DNA of 64,000 bases, from positions 39,061 through 103,060 of the forward strand of contig CAMXAU010000008.1 in NCBI GenBank assembly GCA_947179325.1, given 5' to 3'. The DNA is from an uncultured Bacteroidales bacterium (GTDB taxonomy: Bacteria > Bacteroidota > Bacteroidia > Bacteroidales > UBA932). A model generated the notes under the pieces. It searched no databases. It had not been told where the DNA came from and was given only the letters and a program-made list of their open reading frames with translations. Every line of letters begins with the position of its first letter. Position 1 is the stretch's first letter. Made by a program: the position numbers and the translations under genes. This document shows, in pieces, positions 46,023 through 54,736 of this stretch.

Positions 46023-46352
46023 TTACTTGAGCTTCTCCGCCTTTTTCTGCGGCAGGGTGACTTTCGACCCTGATCTCTCCAGCATCTCCTGCACCTTGCT
46101 TATCCGGTCGTATCTCGCAAGCTCGAAGGTCTTCTGGGCGTGGAAAATCTTTGTGTCCTCAAGGACTTTCCTGCTGTGCTCGCGCCTGACCATCGTCTCG
46201 TCCATCTTCAGGTTTACAAAAAGTGTAAATGCGATGAGGACGAAAAGGTAGATGATATGGGCCAGGTATTTGTCGGCCCTCATCCTCAGCAGGAGCTCTC
46301 CGCGTGCCGTCGCTGCCAGCAGGTTCTTTAATGTCTTGCCTATCTTAGCCAT
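46023..46352 (-). CDS. ftsL: FtsL-like division protein
   Basis: The small bitopic protein of 109 residues has a cytoplasmic N-terminal part of about 35 residues, a transmembrane helix (LAHIIYLFVLIAFTLFVNL) and a periplasmic helix of about 50 residues with heptad-like spacing, suited to a coiled coil with an FtsB-like partner. Sequence similarity among FtsL proteins is weak, so identification depends on size, topology and position between rsmH and ftsI. Confidence 0.85.
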   Translation of the reverse strand: MAKIGKTLKNLLAATARGELLLRMRADKYLAHIIYLFVLIAFTLFVNLKMDETMVRREHSRKVLEDTKIFHAQKTFELARYDRISKVQEMLERSGSKVTLPQKKAEKLK

Positions 46353-46365
46353 ATGTCTGTCCTCT

Positions 46366-47316
46366 TTACCTGGTCTTTTCCGCTATCCGCAGTTTCGCGC
46401 TCCTTGCCCGCGTGTTCACCGATATTTCTGATTCCTGCGGGAGTATCGGCTTCTTGTTCACGGCCTTCATTGATGTCCCGATGTTTCCGTACAGGTCCTT
46501 CTCCATCTTGCCGTCTATGTTCCCGCTCCTGATGAAGTTCTTGACCATCCTGTCTTCGAGGGAGTGGTATGTTATCACCACGAGCCTTCCGCCTTTCTTG
46601 AGCGACCTTTCGGCTCCATAGAGGAATTTCTCAAGTGACTTCATCTCCTGGTTGACCTCTATCCGCAGTGCCTGGTATACTTTCGCGAGGAACTTGTGTT
46701 CGGCGAATTTCGGAAGGGCGTCCCTGATTGCGCTGTCGAGGTCCCCGGTGGTCTCGATTGCCCTGCCTGCCCTTGCCTTGCAGATCATTGACGCTATCCT
46801 TCTGCTGTTGTCGACTTCTCCGTATATCCTCAGTATCCTTTCTATGCTTTCTTCGTCATAGGTGTTCAATATGTCTGCGGCTGTCTGCTCCGCCTGTGTG
46901 TTCATCCTCATGTCAAGTGCGGCGTCGTAGCGGAAAGAGAATCCCCTTTCCGGCGTGTCGAACTGATGGGATGAGACCCCGAGGTCGGCCAGGATCCCGT
47001 CAAGGCCTCCGCTGAATCCCTCGAAGATTGTGTAGTTGTGGATAAATCTGAAATTGTTGCGCACAAGTATGAGTCTTCCGTCTTCTGCGGCTGACCTTAT
47101 GGTCGCAGCTTTGTGCCCGTTCCCCTCGGATGCGTTCCTTATCGCGTCTTCGTCGCGGTCAAAAGCCATGACTCTCCCTTTCGGGGAGAGCCGTGCAAGT
47201 ATTTCGGCTGTGTGCCCGCCTCCGCCGAATGTGGCGTCGGCATATGTTCCGTCCGCGTCCCCTATGAGCGCGGAAACACTTTCGTCAAGCAGTACCGGTA
47301 TATGATATTCAGACAT
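46366..47316 (-). CDS. rsmH: 16S rRNA (cytosine-1402-N4)-methyltransferase
   Basis: RsmH methylates C1402 in the decoding centre. Diagnostic blocks are YHIPVLLDESV at the N-terminus, DATFGGGGHTAEIL (SAM loop), ILADLGVSSHQFD and LVVITYHSLEDRMVK. The 316-residue length is typical. It is the second gene of the cluster, 15 bases downstream of mraZ. Confidence 0.96.
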   Translation of the reverse strand: MSEYHIPVLLDESVSALIGDADGTYADATFGGGGHTAEILARLSPKGRVMAFDRDEDAIRNASEGNGHKAATIRSAAEDGRLILVRNNFRFIHNYTIFEGFSGGLDGILADLGVSSHQFDTPERGFSFRYDAALDMRMNTQAEQTAADILNTYDEESIERILRIYGEVDNSRRIASMICKARAGRAIETTGDLDSAIRDALPKFAEHKFLAKVYQALRIEVNQEMKSLEKFLYGAERSLKKGGRLVVITYHSLEDRMVKNFIRSGNIDGKMEKDLYGNIGTSMKAVNKKPILPQESEISVNTRARSAKLRIAEKTR

Positions 47317-47331
47317 TCCAGGGCCTCCTAT

Positions 47332-47814
47332 CTAGTCAGACAGCATCCCTGCAAGAGCAACAAATTCCTCGTCTGTAACCTCGTTGGACTCGAATCTCTC
47401 CTTCGCCCAGATTTCGATTTTGTGGTCATTGCCAGAGAATACAACTTCTTTGTCTGCACCAATTGATTCCAAAAGTTTCTTCGGGATGCTTATCCTTCCG
47501 AGCTTCCCGTCAGGCTCCACCAGCGCACGGTCGCGCATATATGCTCTCCAGAACATGGCGTGCTCCCTCTTGAGGAAGTTGAGGCGGGATTTCAGCTCTT
47601 CTGACTGTCTTACCCATTCATCGTAGGTGTACATCTCAAGGCAGTCCTCGTAGATGTCCTTCTTGATGACCATCCTCATGTCGGCTTCCCCGGCTGCGTC
47701 TTCGCTGCCGGATACCCTGCTGTCTGCCGCCATGATGGCCTTGAAGGCAGAGGGGAGCACGAGCCGCCCTTTGTCGTCAATCTTTGCAGTGTATTCGCCG
47801 ATAAATTTGATCAT
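47332..47814 (-). CDS. mraZ: MraZ, transcriptional regulator of the dcw cluster
   Basis: MraZ is an AbrB-like DNA-binding protein that represses its own operon in other bacteria. Two MraZ repeats are visible: YTAKIDDKGRLVLPSAFKAI and, after about 90 residues, VEPDGKLGRISIPKKLLESI. The 160-residue length is normal. It is the promoter-proximal gene of the dcw cluster; directly upstream lie four evenly spaced TGGAA repeats that fit the known MraZ recognition pattern. Confidence 0.95.
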   Translation of the reverse strand: MIKFIGEYTAKIDDKGRLVLPSAFKAIMAADSRVSGSEDAAGEADMRMVIKKDIYEDCLEMYTYDEWVRQSEELKSRLNFLKREHAMFWRAYMRDRALVEPDGKLGRISIPKKLLESIGADKEVVFSGNDHKIEIWAKERFESNEVTDEEFVALAGMLSD

Positions 47815-47884
47815 GTCCTTTTCTTGCTGTATGCTTTTGCCGTGGCCGCAGTCAGGACCGCGCGGTCCTTTGGCCTATTCACCG

Positions 47885-47892
47885 CAAAAATA
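47885..47892 (-). promoter_or_regulatory. Candidate -7 element of the dcw cluster promoter
   Basis: Minus-strand TATTTTTG, 71 bases before mraZ. A TTTG on the minus strand at 47918-47915 is 22 bases upstream, slightly long for the usual 19-21, and lies within the repeat array. Confidence 0.55.
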
Positions 47893-47901
47893 GTAATATT
47901 T

Positions 47902-47936
47902 TTCCACTTAATTCCAAATTTTTCCATTTTTTTCCA
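47902..47936 (-). promoter_or_regulatory. Candidate MraZ operator: four TGGAA repeats every 10 bp
   Basis: TTCCA on the plus strand (TGGAA on the minus strand) occurs at 47902-47906, 47912-47916, 47922-47926 and 47932-47936, exactly 10 bp apart. MraZ operators in proteobacteria are TGGGN repeats separated by 5 bp. The array overlaps the -33 region, consistent with repression. Confidence 0.75.
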
Positions 47937-48069
47937 CAATGATATTAACATGCCTGATGCCAATGTGTCTCCGGAAGGAATAAGTGCCTGGTCCTGAATA
48001 TTATGCCATTGGGCTAATGAATGCATATAGGATGGAACATTGATTTGCCGGCATGGCAGGGGAGCTATG

Positions 48070-48134
48070 CGACAAAATGTCGGTGTTTATGTCAAAATGT
48101 CTGATTATTAATGTGTTATAATGACAAAAAGTCA
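48070..48134 (+). promoter_or_regulatory. Three palindromic candidate activator sites upstream of hsp20
   Basis: CGACAAAATGTCG (48070-48082, perfect outer arms), TGTCAAAATGTC (48090-48101, imperfect) and TGACAAAAAGTCA (48122-48134, perfect outer arms). They share the pattern TGACAAAAnGTCA and lie 24-100 bases before a sigma-54-like sequence. Confidence 0.55.
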
Positions 48135-48157
48135 GATTCCTATTTACCTGTCGCGTC

Positions 48158-48172
48158 TGGCCCGTACTTTGT
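48158..48172 (+). promoter_or_regulatory. Candidate sigma-54 promoter of hsp20
   Basis: TGGCCCGTACTTTGT has GG and GT separated by 10 bases and resembles TGGCACG-N4-TTGC, with two mismatches (A to C in the -24 box, C to T in the -12 box). No TAnnTTTG element is apparent in this region. Confidence 0.5.
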
Positions 48173-48289
48173 CTGTCTTCCCGCCGTAACCGCAGAGGCC
48201 TGAAGATGGCCGGGACAAGGTTGCATGATGATTGTGACCAAGTCCAGTGGCGGACAATATGTTAACTAAAATTAATGGAGGATATTATC

Positions 48290-48736
48290 ATGACACCAGC
48301 AATGAGAACACAGAATTGGCTACCGAGTATATTCAATGATATTTTTACCGATGAGATGCTCGGACAGCGTACACGCCGTGCAGCGGTGCCGGCAGTGAAC
48401 ATCATCGAGAATGAAAAGGACTACCGCATAGAGATTGCGGCGCCGGGAATGGGGAAAGAAGACCTTAAAGTCTCTATCAATGAGAATGATGAACTTGTTG
48501 TGTCCTTTGAAAGGGGCAGCAGGGGACAGGAAAATGGGGAGGCCCAGGAGAAAAAGGGCACATATCTCCGCCGTGAATTTTCCTACAGCTCATTCCGCCA
48601 GAGCTTTGTGCTTCCTGACGATGTCGAGAAACAGGAGATTGCCGCAAGCATGGAAAACGGGGTGCTTACCGTGGAACTGCCTAAAAAGGACATGAGCAAG
48701 GAAGTGCCGGCGGCAAGGCAGATCGAGATCAGATGA
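48290..48736 (+). CDS. Small heat shock protein, Hsp20/alpha-crystallin family
   Basis: The 148-residue holdase chaperone binds unfolding proteins. The alpha-crystallin domain spans about residues 38-140: VPAVNIIENEKDYRIEIAAP, GMGKEDLKVSINENDELVVS, ending with the family motif NGVLTVELPK (A-x-x-x-n-GvL). The frame opens at 48275, but the first codons there overlap the ribosome-binding site GGAGG; the ATG at 48290 is placed 8 bases after it. It is transcribed divergently from the dcw cluster. Confidence 0.95.
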   Translation: MTPAMRTQNWLPSIFNDIFTDEMLGQRTRRAAVPAVNIIENEKDYRIEIAAPGMGKEDLKVSINENDELVVSFERGSRGQENGEAQEKKGTYLRREFSYSSFRQSFVLPDDVEKQEIAASMENGVLTVELPKKDMSKEVPAARQIEIR

Positions 48737-48761
48737 TCTCTTTGAACATTGTACTATGAAA

Positions 48762-48794
48762 ACGGGGGCTGCCAGCAGGCGGTCCCCGTCTTTA
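48762..48794 (+). terminator. Terminator between hsp20 and glyA
   Basis: ACGGGGGCTGCC pairs with GGCGGTCCCCGT around AGCA, followed by CTTT. It serves hsp20 and may serve the convergent glyA. Confidence 0.7.
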
Positions 48795-48818
48795 GTATGT
48801 CCTGTACTTTCTGAAGGA

Positions 48819-50147
48819 TTAATATTTGTTGAGCGGCATTCCTGCAGTGCGCATGCGTACCTGGTTGCGTACCGCCTTGATTGTGCTCTCGTATTCCTCT
48901 TTTCCTGTCTCGTCTTTTCCTGCGATCAGGTCAAGATGATTGGCTGCATTGGTGAGTATCGTGTCAATCCAGTCAACGATTGTCTCCATGTCCTTCTCCA
49001 CAAAACCCCTTGATGTCACAGCCGGGCTTCCAACCCTTATCCCTGATGTGAGGAAAGGCGAGCGGCTGTCAAAAGGCACCATGTTCTTGTTCACTGTGAT
49101 GTCTGCCTTTACAAGCTCCTTCTCTGCGACTTTTCCTGTCAGGTCGGCAAACTTGCTGCGCAGGTCGATCAGCAGCAGATGGTTGTCTGTGCCTCCGGAT
49201 ACAACCTTGTAGCCCCTTGAAAAGAATGCTTCCGCCATTGCAGAGGCGTTTTTCAGCACCTGCTTCTGGTATTCCTTGAATTCCGGCTGGAGAGCTTCGT
49301 GGAATGCCACTGCCTTAGCGGCTATGCAATGCTCCAGAGGACCGCCCTGTACTCCCGGGAATACGCTTGAATTAAGGATCTGCGACATTTTCTTGACAAC
49401 TCCCTTAGGTGTGGTGAGCCCCCATGGGTTGTCGAAGTCCTTTCCCATCAGGATTACTCCTCCGCGTGGTCCGCGTAGTGTCTTGTGTGTCGTCGATGTG
49501 ACTATATGCGCGTATTTGACAGGGTTGCTTAGCAGCCCGGCAGCTATGATTCCTGCCGTGTGGGCCATGTCGACCATGAACAGCGCACCGATCTTGTCCG
49601 CGATTTCCCTCATGCGGGCATAGTCCCATTCCCTTGAATATGCTGATGCGCCTCCGATGATGAGCTTTGGCCTGGTCTCAAGTGCGACTTTCTCCATGTT
49701 GTCATAGTCGATGAGCCCGGTTGTCTCGTCAAGGCCGTATGAGACTGCGTTGTAGAGTATCCCGGACATGTTTACCGGAGATCCGTGGGTGAGGTGGCCG
49801 CCGTGTGCAAGGTCAAGTCCCATGAATGTGTCGCCGGGCTTCAGGCATGCCATGAGCACAGCCATGTTGGCCTGTGCACCGGAATGTGGCTGCACATTGG
49901 CGTATTCTGCCTCGTATATCTGGCAGAGCCTGTCAATCGCAAGCTGCTCAATCTGGTCTACCACTTCGCATCCTCCATAATATCGTGCTCCCGGATAGCC
50001 TTCTGCGTATTTGTTGGTGCAGATAGACCCGAGTGCTTCAAGAACCTGCCTGCTGACATAGTTCTCCGATGCAATAAGCTCAATTCCGGCGGACTGCCTT
50101 TCCTCTTCTTTCTTGATGAGATTGAAAATTTGTAGATCCTGTTTCAT
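48819..50147 (-). CDS. glyA: Serine hydroxymethyltransferase
   Basis: GlyA interconverts serine and glycine and loads one-carbon units onto tetrahydrofolate. The 442-residue PLP enzyme shows [12 protein letters not shown] near the N-terminus, [11 protein letters not shown], the PLP-lysine motif [13 protein letters not shown], and [12 protein letters not shown]. The frame is open up to 50207, but the ATG at 50147 ([18 protein letters not shown]) gives a typical start. A minus-strand TACTTTTG element is at 50205-50212. Confidence 0.97.
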   Translation of the reverse strand: MKQDLQIFNLIKKEEERQSAGIELIASENYVSRQVLEALGSICTNKYAEGYPGARYYGGCEVVDQIEQLAIDRLCQIYEAEYANVQPHSGAQANMAVLMACLKPGDTFMGLDLAHGGHLTHGSPVNMSGILYNAVSYGLDETTGLIDYDNMEKVALETRPKLIIGGASAYSREWDYARMREIADKIGALFMVDMAHTAGIIAAGLLSNPVKYAHIVTSTTHKTLRGPRGGVILMGKDFDNPWGLTTPKGVVKKMSQILNSSVFPGVQGGPLEHCIAAKAVAFHEALQPEFKEYQKQVLKNASAMAEAFFSRGYKVVSGGTDNHLLLIDLRSKFADLTGKVAEKELVKADITVNKNMVPFDSRSPFLTSGIRVGSPAVTSRGFVEKDMETIVDWIDTILTNAANHLDLIAGKDETGKEEYESTIKAVRNQVRMRTAGMPLNKY

Positions 50148-50204
50148 AAGATTGATAAATAATTCCGGTCCTTGGACCTGTTGTGTCCTGATGTAATGAA
50201 GCCA

Positions 50205-50212
50205 CAAAAGTA
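50205..50212 (-). promoter_or_regulatory. Candidate -7 element for glyA
   Basis: Minus-strand TACTTTTG, 58 bases before the glyA ATG; -33 not clear. Confidence 0.5.
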
Positions 50213-50232
50213 AGGCAATTTTTTATTTTTAC

Positions 50233-50240
50233 TACCTTTG
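50233..50240 (+). promoter_or_regulatory. Candidate -7 element for the TrmH-family gene
   Basis: TACCTTTG, 26 bases before the ATG at 50266, divergent from the glyA element. Confidence 0.5.
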
Positions 50241-50265
50241 TGTTGAAAACTTTTCATGGAATTTT

Positions 50266-50808
50266 ATGAACCATAACCGTAAACTGCTTAATATAGAGCT
50301 CGGCAGGGTCAGTGCCGAAGAATACAGAAAACTTCCTGAGTCAGGAATTGTGGTGGTGCTGGACAATATCCGCAGCGCACATAATGTCGGATCGATATTC
50401 AGGAGCTCGGACTCCTTCAAGGTTGACAAGGTCTATCTTTGCGGGATATGTTCAGTTCCTCCGTCTGCTGAAATACATAAGTCTGCCCTCGGGGCTGAAG
50501 ACAGTGTCGAATGGGAGCACTATGACAGGACTGTTGATGCTGTGGCAAGGCTGAGGGATGAAGGGTATTCTATAGTAAGTGTAGAGCAGACTGTTGATTC
50601 CGTCCCTCTTGACAGGCTCGCAGTAGAGCCGGGGGGCAGGTATGCGCTTGTCTTTGGAAACGAGGTGGATGGAGTCTCGCAGGAGGTGGTGGATGCCTCC
50701 TGCTTTTCTGTCGAGATACCGCAGTTCGGCACCAAGCATTCACTGAATGTATCTGTGTCCGCCGGGATTGTCCTGTGGCATTTCAGATATCTTTCCGGTC
50801 TCCGTTGA
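50266..50808 (+). CDS. TrmH/SpoU-family RNA 2'-O-methyltransferase
   Basis: The 180-residue SPOUT enzyme shows the three family motifs: NIRSAHNVGSIFRSSD (motif 1), LVFGNEVDGVS (motif 2) and IPQFGTKHSLNVSVSAGI (motif 3), the last forming the trefoil knot that binds SAM. The target RNA, tRNA or rRNA, cannot be decided. There is no extra N-terminal substrate-binding domain. It is divergent from glyA across 118 bases that carry both promoters. Confidence 0.93.
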   Translation: MNHNRKLLNIELGRVSAEEYRKLPESGIVVVLDNIRSAHNVGSIFRSSDSFKVDKVYLCGICSVPPSAEIHKSALGAEDSVEWEHYDRTVDAVARLRDEGYSIVSVEQTVDSVPLDRLAVEPGGRYALVFGNEVDGVSQEVVDASCFSVEIPQFGTKHSLNVSVSAGIVLWHFRYLSGLR

Positions 50809-50861
50809 CGTGCTATTTCTGCTGAATTCCTGCAAAGAAGCTGGTTAATGCAAAATTTTGC

Positions 50862-50869
50862 TAACTTTG
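50862..50869 (+). promoter_or_regulatory. Candidate -7 element for the SLC13 transporter gene
   Basis: TAACTTTG, 54 bases before the ATG at 50924; -33 not clear. Confidence 0.5.
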
Positions 50870-50923
50870 CGGCCGCTTTTTCCATATGTATGCGGAATTG
50901 TAAGAATTAACAAATAAATAATT

Positions 50924-52441
50924 ATGTTTACTAATTTCATTGGCTTCCATTTGGTGGAGGATTACCACAAGTGGAAAAGAGAGCGCATGAACAAGGGGCA
51001 GGATTTCCATGTCTCGAGGATTGTCAAGCTGGCTGTTGTAGCCGTTGTCTTCCTTACGCTCTGGTTTATCCCTACATCTGCGTTCGGGATTGAGGGGCTT
51101 ACTGTTGTGCAGCACCGTGTGATTGCGATCTTCGCATTTGCAACACTCATGTGGATCCTGGAGGCAGTGCCGTCATGGACCACTTCCGTATTTGCAGTGG
51201 TGATGCTTCTGATGTCGACTTCCGACAGCAGCATCTGGTTCATGAGGAAGGTCTCTGAGGGAAATGAGCTTGGCGCGTTTGTCGGCTACAAGAGCATCCT
51301 GCATTGTTTCGCGGACCCGACTATCATGCTGTTCATCGGAGGATTCATCCTCGCGATTGCCGCAACGAAGACAGGTCTGGATGCATTCCTCGCACGTGTG
51401 CTTCTCAAACCTTTCGGTACGCAGTCCCGCTTTGTGCTGCTCGGATTCATAATGGTGACCGGTGTCTTCTCCATGTTCCTCAGCAATACAGCTACTGCTG
51501 CAATGATGCTTACTTTCCTTGCTCCTGTGCTCCGCTCGCTTCCGGCTGACGGAAAAGGCAAGATCGGACTTGCGCTTTCCATCCCTATCGCGGCGAATGT
51601 AGGAGGTATCGCTACACCTATCGGAACTCCGCCTAACGCAATTGCGCTGAAGTATCTGAACGACCCTGCCGGCATGAACCTGAACATCGGCTTCGGAGAG
51701 TGGGTGAGCTTCATGCTTCCTCTGGCAATAGTGCTTCTGCTTTTCGCATGGGTGCTTCTCCTGTGGCTTTTCCCTTTCAAGCAGAAGACCATTGTACTTG
51801 AGATTGAGGGAGAGGCAAAGAAAGACTGGAGGTCAATCGTTGTCTATATCACATTTGCAGTTACAGTCCTTCTCTGGATGACAGATAAATACACAATGAT
51901 GAACGCCAACGCGGTCGCAATGATTCCTGTCGGTGTGTTCAGCATATGCGGAATAATCAGGAAACGTGACCTTGAGGAGATCAACTGGAGTGTCCTCTGG
52001 ATGGTTGCCGGCGGTTTCGCCCTTGGCGTGGCTCTCCAGGAGTCAGGGCTTGGCAAGGCGGTTGTCGGTGCAATACCATTTGCTACATGGCCTCCTGTTG
52101 TTGTGATCCTCGGTTCCGGACTCCTCTGCTATGTGATGGCCAACTTCATCTCGCATACAGCTACAGCGGCTCTTCTTGTCCCGATCCTTGCACTTGCGGG
52201 AAGCAGCATGGGGGCAGCCCTCGATCCTGTCGGAGGAGTGGGTACACTCCTTATAGGTGTGGCTTTCGGCTCGTCGCTTGCAATGATACTTCCTATCTCG
52301 ACACCGCCGAATGCCCTTGCACACGCAACAGGCCTTATCAAGCAGACGGATATGGAGAAGGTTGGTATAATCATGGGAGTTGTAGGACTTATACTTGGCT
52401 ATGCGCTTCTCATCACCCTCGGGTCAAATGGCATGCTATAG
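50924..52441 (+). CDS. SLC13/DASS family sodium:dicarboxylate-type symporter
   Basis: The 505-residue membrane protein carries two inverted halves, each with the DASS substrate/sodium motif: MFLSNTATAAMML with GTPPNAIAL, and FISHTATAALLVP with ISTPPNALAHATG. The family takes up di- and tricarboxylates or sulfate with Na+; the substrate is not determined. In the second half SHT replaces the usual SNT. It probably forms a homodimer in the inner membrane. Single gene with its own promoter. Confidence 0.93.
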   Translation: MFTNFIGFHLVEDYHKWKRERMNKGQDFHVSRIVKLAVVAVVFLTLWFIPTSAFGIEGLTVVQHRVIAIFAFATLMWILEAVPSWTTSVFAVVMLLMSTSDSSIWFMRKVSEGNELGAFVGYKSILHCFADPTIMLFIGGFILAIAATKTGLDAFLARVLLKPFGTQSRFVLLGFIMVTGVFSMFLSNTATAAMMLTFLAPVLRSLPADGKGKIGLALSIPIAANVGGIATPIGTPPNAIALKYLNDPAGMNLNIGFGEWVSFMLPLAIVLLLFAWVLLLWLFPFKQKTIVLEIEGEAKKDWRSIVVYITFAVTVLLWMTDKYTMMNANAVAMIPVGVFSICGIIRKRDLEEINWSVLWMVAGGFALGVALQESGLGKAVVGAIPFATWPPVVVILGSGLLCYVMANFISHTATAALLVPILALAGSSMGAALDPVGGVGTLLIGVAFGSSLAMILPISTPPNALAHATGLIKQTDMEKVGIIMGVVGLILGYALLITLGSNGML

Positions 52442-52520
52442 CAGCTGCCTTGACTTTGCACCTTGAGGCATATGTCAGACAGGCCGGGACGGAGATTCTT
52501 CCGTTCCGGTTCTTTTTTTG

Positions 52521-52551
52521 TTTGCGGGGAGCATTTTTGATAGTATCTTTG
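52521..52551 (+). promoter_or_regulatory. Promoter of the UbiA-family gene
   Basis: TTTG at 52521-52524, 19 bases, TATCTTTG at 52544-52551, then 74 bases to the ATG at 52626. Exact phylum consensus. Confidence 0.8.
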
Positions 52552-52625
52552 CCGCCGGAAATTCCGGGATAGAGATGTGGTGAGTGTCGCCTGTCTCGCT
52601 TCCGGATTATAGAACATTCAGGATT

Positions 52626-53636
52626 ATGGAGAAAAAACGCAGCAAGATAGGCATCTGGATGGACAATGCAAGGTCCATTTCATTGCCGCAGAGTATACTT
52701 CCGGCAATATTGGCAGTGTCAATGAGTGCGGCTGTCCCGGGATTTTCATGGTGGATGGCCCTTATAGCTGTCTTCGGGGTGGCATGCGCCCATCTCGGGA
52801 TGAACCTGGCAGACGACTATTTCGACTATCAGGTCAGCAGCGGGGAGAAACGCACAGAGCTTGCCTCCGAGGGACTTCGTGCAAGGATCGCCAAATATCC
52901 TTATCTCACATCCGGTGAGGCGACTGTGGGGCAGTTGAGGACCGCAATTTTTGCTTTCCTTTCCATAGCTGTCTGCTGCGGGCTTGTACTGGCGTTTTTC
53001 AGGGATTGGCCCGTGCTTGCGATATTGGCTATAGGAGGACTTCTCGGTATCTCGTACTCCGGTTTCCCGTTCCGTCTGTGCTATTACGGATATGGTGAAC
53101 TTGTCATAGGCCTTATGTTCGGCCCACTCCTGATGACAGGGGTCAAATATGCCTCATGCGGCGTCTTCGGCACAGACATCGTCCTGGTGAGCATTGCTGT
53201 AGGCATGCTCGTAACAAATATCCTTTACATGCATTCCATCATGGATGCCGTGCCTGATGCCAAGATGGACAAGATGACATTCGCAAGGCTCCTGAAACGT
53301 CCGGTCCCGATTCTCGCTGCTGCATGGATATTTATCCTTGTGCCTTTCGCCCTGATTGCGGCAGGCGTCATTGCAGGAGTCCTGCATCCAGCATATTGCA
53401 GTGTCGTCATCCTATTGCCGATGGCAATATATCTCGGACGCTCGATTACGGATTTTGTTTATCAGAGGCCTCTTGAAATACGCTTGAGACCGTGGATGGG
53501 GCCTATGGGCAATTTCCCCGCATATGAGCAGGCCGGAATCGGCTGGTTCATGCTCAGATGGCTCATCGCCAGGAACCTGCTCTCATTCTTCTGCCTCATT
53601 ATAGCCATTGTTAACATTGTACTTGCAATAATATAG
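52626..53636 (+). CDS. UbiA-family polyprenyltransferase (possibly MenA-like)
   Basis: The 336-residue integral membrane enzyme has about eight or nine helices. The first Asp-rich motif is NLADDYFDY, which binds the prenyl diphosphate through Mg2+; the second is reduced to MDAVPDAKMDK. UbiA enzymes prenylate quinone precursors, haem or other acceptors. MenA (1,4-dihydroxy-2-naphthoate prenyltransferase) is the common Bacteroidales member, but no men gene is nearby, so the acceptor is open. The open frame begins at 52584; the ATG at 52626 is preferred. A radical SAM gene follows after 85 bases. Confidence 0.82.
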   Translation: MEKKRSKIGIWMDNARSISLPQSILPAILAVSMSAAVPGFSWWMALIAVFGVACAHLGMNLADDYFDYQVSSGEKRTELASEGLRARIAKYPYLTSGEATVGQLRTAIFAFLSIAVCCGLVLAFFRDWPVLAILAIGGLLGISYSGFPFRLCYYGYGELVIGLMFGPLLMTGVKYASCGVFGTDIVLVSIAVGMLVTNILYMHSIMDAVPDAKMDKMTFARLLKRPVPILAAAWIFILVPFALIAAGVIAGVLHPAYCSVVILLPMAIYLGRSITDFVYQRPLEIRLRPWMGPMGNFPAYEQAGIGWFMLRWLIARNLLSFFCLIIAIVNIVLAII

Positions 53637-53721
53637 AGGACCCTCTGCCGCATGCCGGATTTACGGGCTGCGCGGCAGGCTGAATATTGGATTGTTGTAA
53701 TCTGAGAATATAATTGACAGC

Positions 53722-54630
53722 ATGAAAAAGATAGGACAAATGATATATCTGGCATGGTGGTTCTTCCGTGCCCGTTTCTTCGGAAGGCGCGCTCCTTTGC
53801 AGACGGTGCTTTTCATTTCAGACCTGTGCAACCTTGAATGCCGCCATTGCAGCGTATATAATAAGGTGAATCCGCATGTCTCGACCTATGCCAAGATAAA
53901 GGAGCAGCTTGAGTATGCCTATTCGCTTGGCTCCAGGTTCGTGGATTTCGAGGGAGGGGAAGTGACAATCTGGAGAGACGGAGACTACCGCATCAATGAC
54001 CTGATAGACCTGGCGCGCGAAATCGGCTTCTTCTCTGCCACCATCACCACCAATGCCCAGCTGCCGTTTGCCGGCAACCATGCAGACAGCATCTGGGTCA
54101 GCCTTGACGGTTATGGCAGATTCCATGAAGAGGTGCGCGGCAAGGGGACATTCGCCCGTCTTGAAAAGAACATTGCTGAGTGCGGACATCCTCACCTCAG
54201 CGTAAACATGGTCGTAAATACCCTGAACTACACAAGCGTGGAGGAGACAATCAGATATGCAGCAGAAAATCCTGCCATAGAAATGATTGCAATCAACTTC
54301 TACACTCCGTTCCCAGGTGCAGAGGAACTGACGCTTGCCCCGGAGCTGCAGGCACGGATTGTAGACAAGGTCATAGAGATGAAGAAAGCCGGCTATCCGA
54401 TAATGAACAGCATCTCGGGCCTGAAATATATGAAAAGAATCAAGGACGGGAAGTTCACTCCACGGTGCTGGGTCACCAATTTCATATATGCGGACGGAAG
54501 CATGGGGCTGTGCAAAGGCCAGGAGCTTGGAATATGCAGCCGATGCGGCTTCTGCATGGCAGGCGAGATGAGCGCCTTGTTCAGTTTCCGTCCCGACACT
54601 ATACTCTCCGGACTGAAACTCAGGATGTAG
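53722..54630 (+). CDS. Radical SAM protein with auxiliary cysteine cluster
   Basis: The 302-residue protein has the radical SAM motif CNLECRHC (CxxxCxxC) near residue 34, followed by FVDFEGGEVTIW in place of the usual GGEP strand. The C-terminal CKGQELGICSRCGFC supplies cysteines for a second Fe-S cluster in a SPASM-like arrangement. A basic, aromatic N-terminal stretch (MIYLAWWFFRARFF) may bind the membrane. The reaction is unknown. It is in line with the UbiA-family gene, hinting at a shared lipid or quinone pathway. Confidence 0.85.
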   Translation: MKKIGQMIYLAWWFFRARFFGRRAPLQTVLFISDLCNLECRHCSVYNKVNPHVSTYAKIKEQLEYAYSLGSRFVDFEGGEVTIWRDGDYRINDLIDLAREIGFFSATITTNAQLPFAGNHADSIWVSLDGYGRFHEEVRGKGTFARLEKNIAECGHPHLSVNMVVNTLNYTSVEETIRYAAENPAIEMIAINFYTPFPGAEELTLAPELQARIVDKVIEMKKAGYPIMNSISGLKYMKRIKDGKFTPRCWVTNFIYADGSMGLCKGQELGICSRCGFCMAGEMSALFSFRPDTILSGLKLRM

Positions 54631-54736
54631 ACGCATGCCCTTGGCATCGTAAAATTCAGGTCCTTGTTTTTCTTTTTCGTGGCATACATGGCATCAGTGT
54701 TGTATAACGCTGCGGCATTCAACAATTTTCAAAGCC

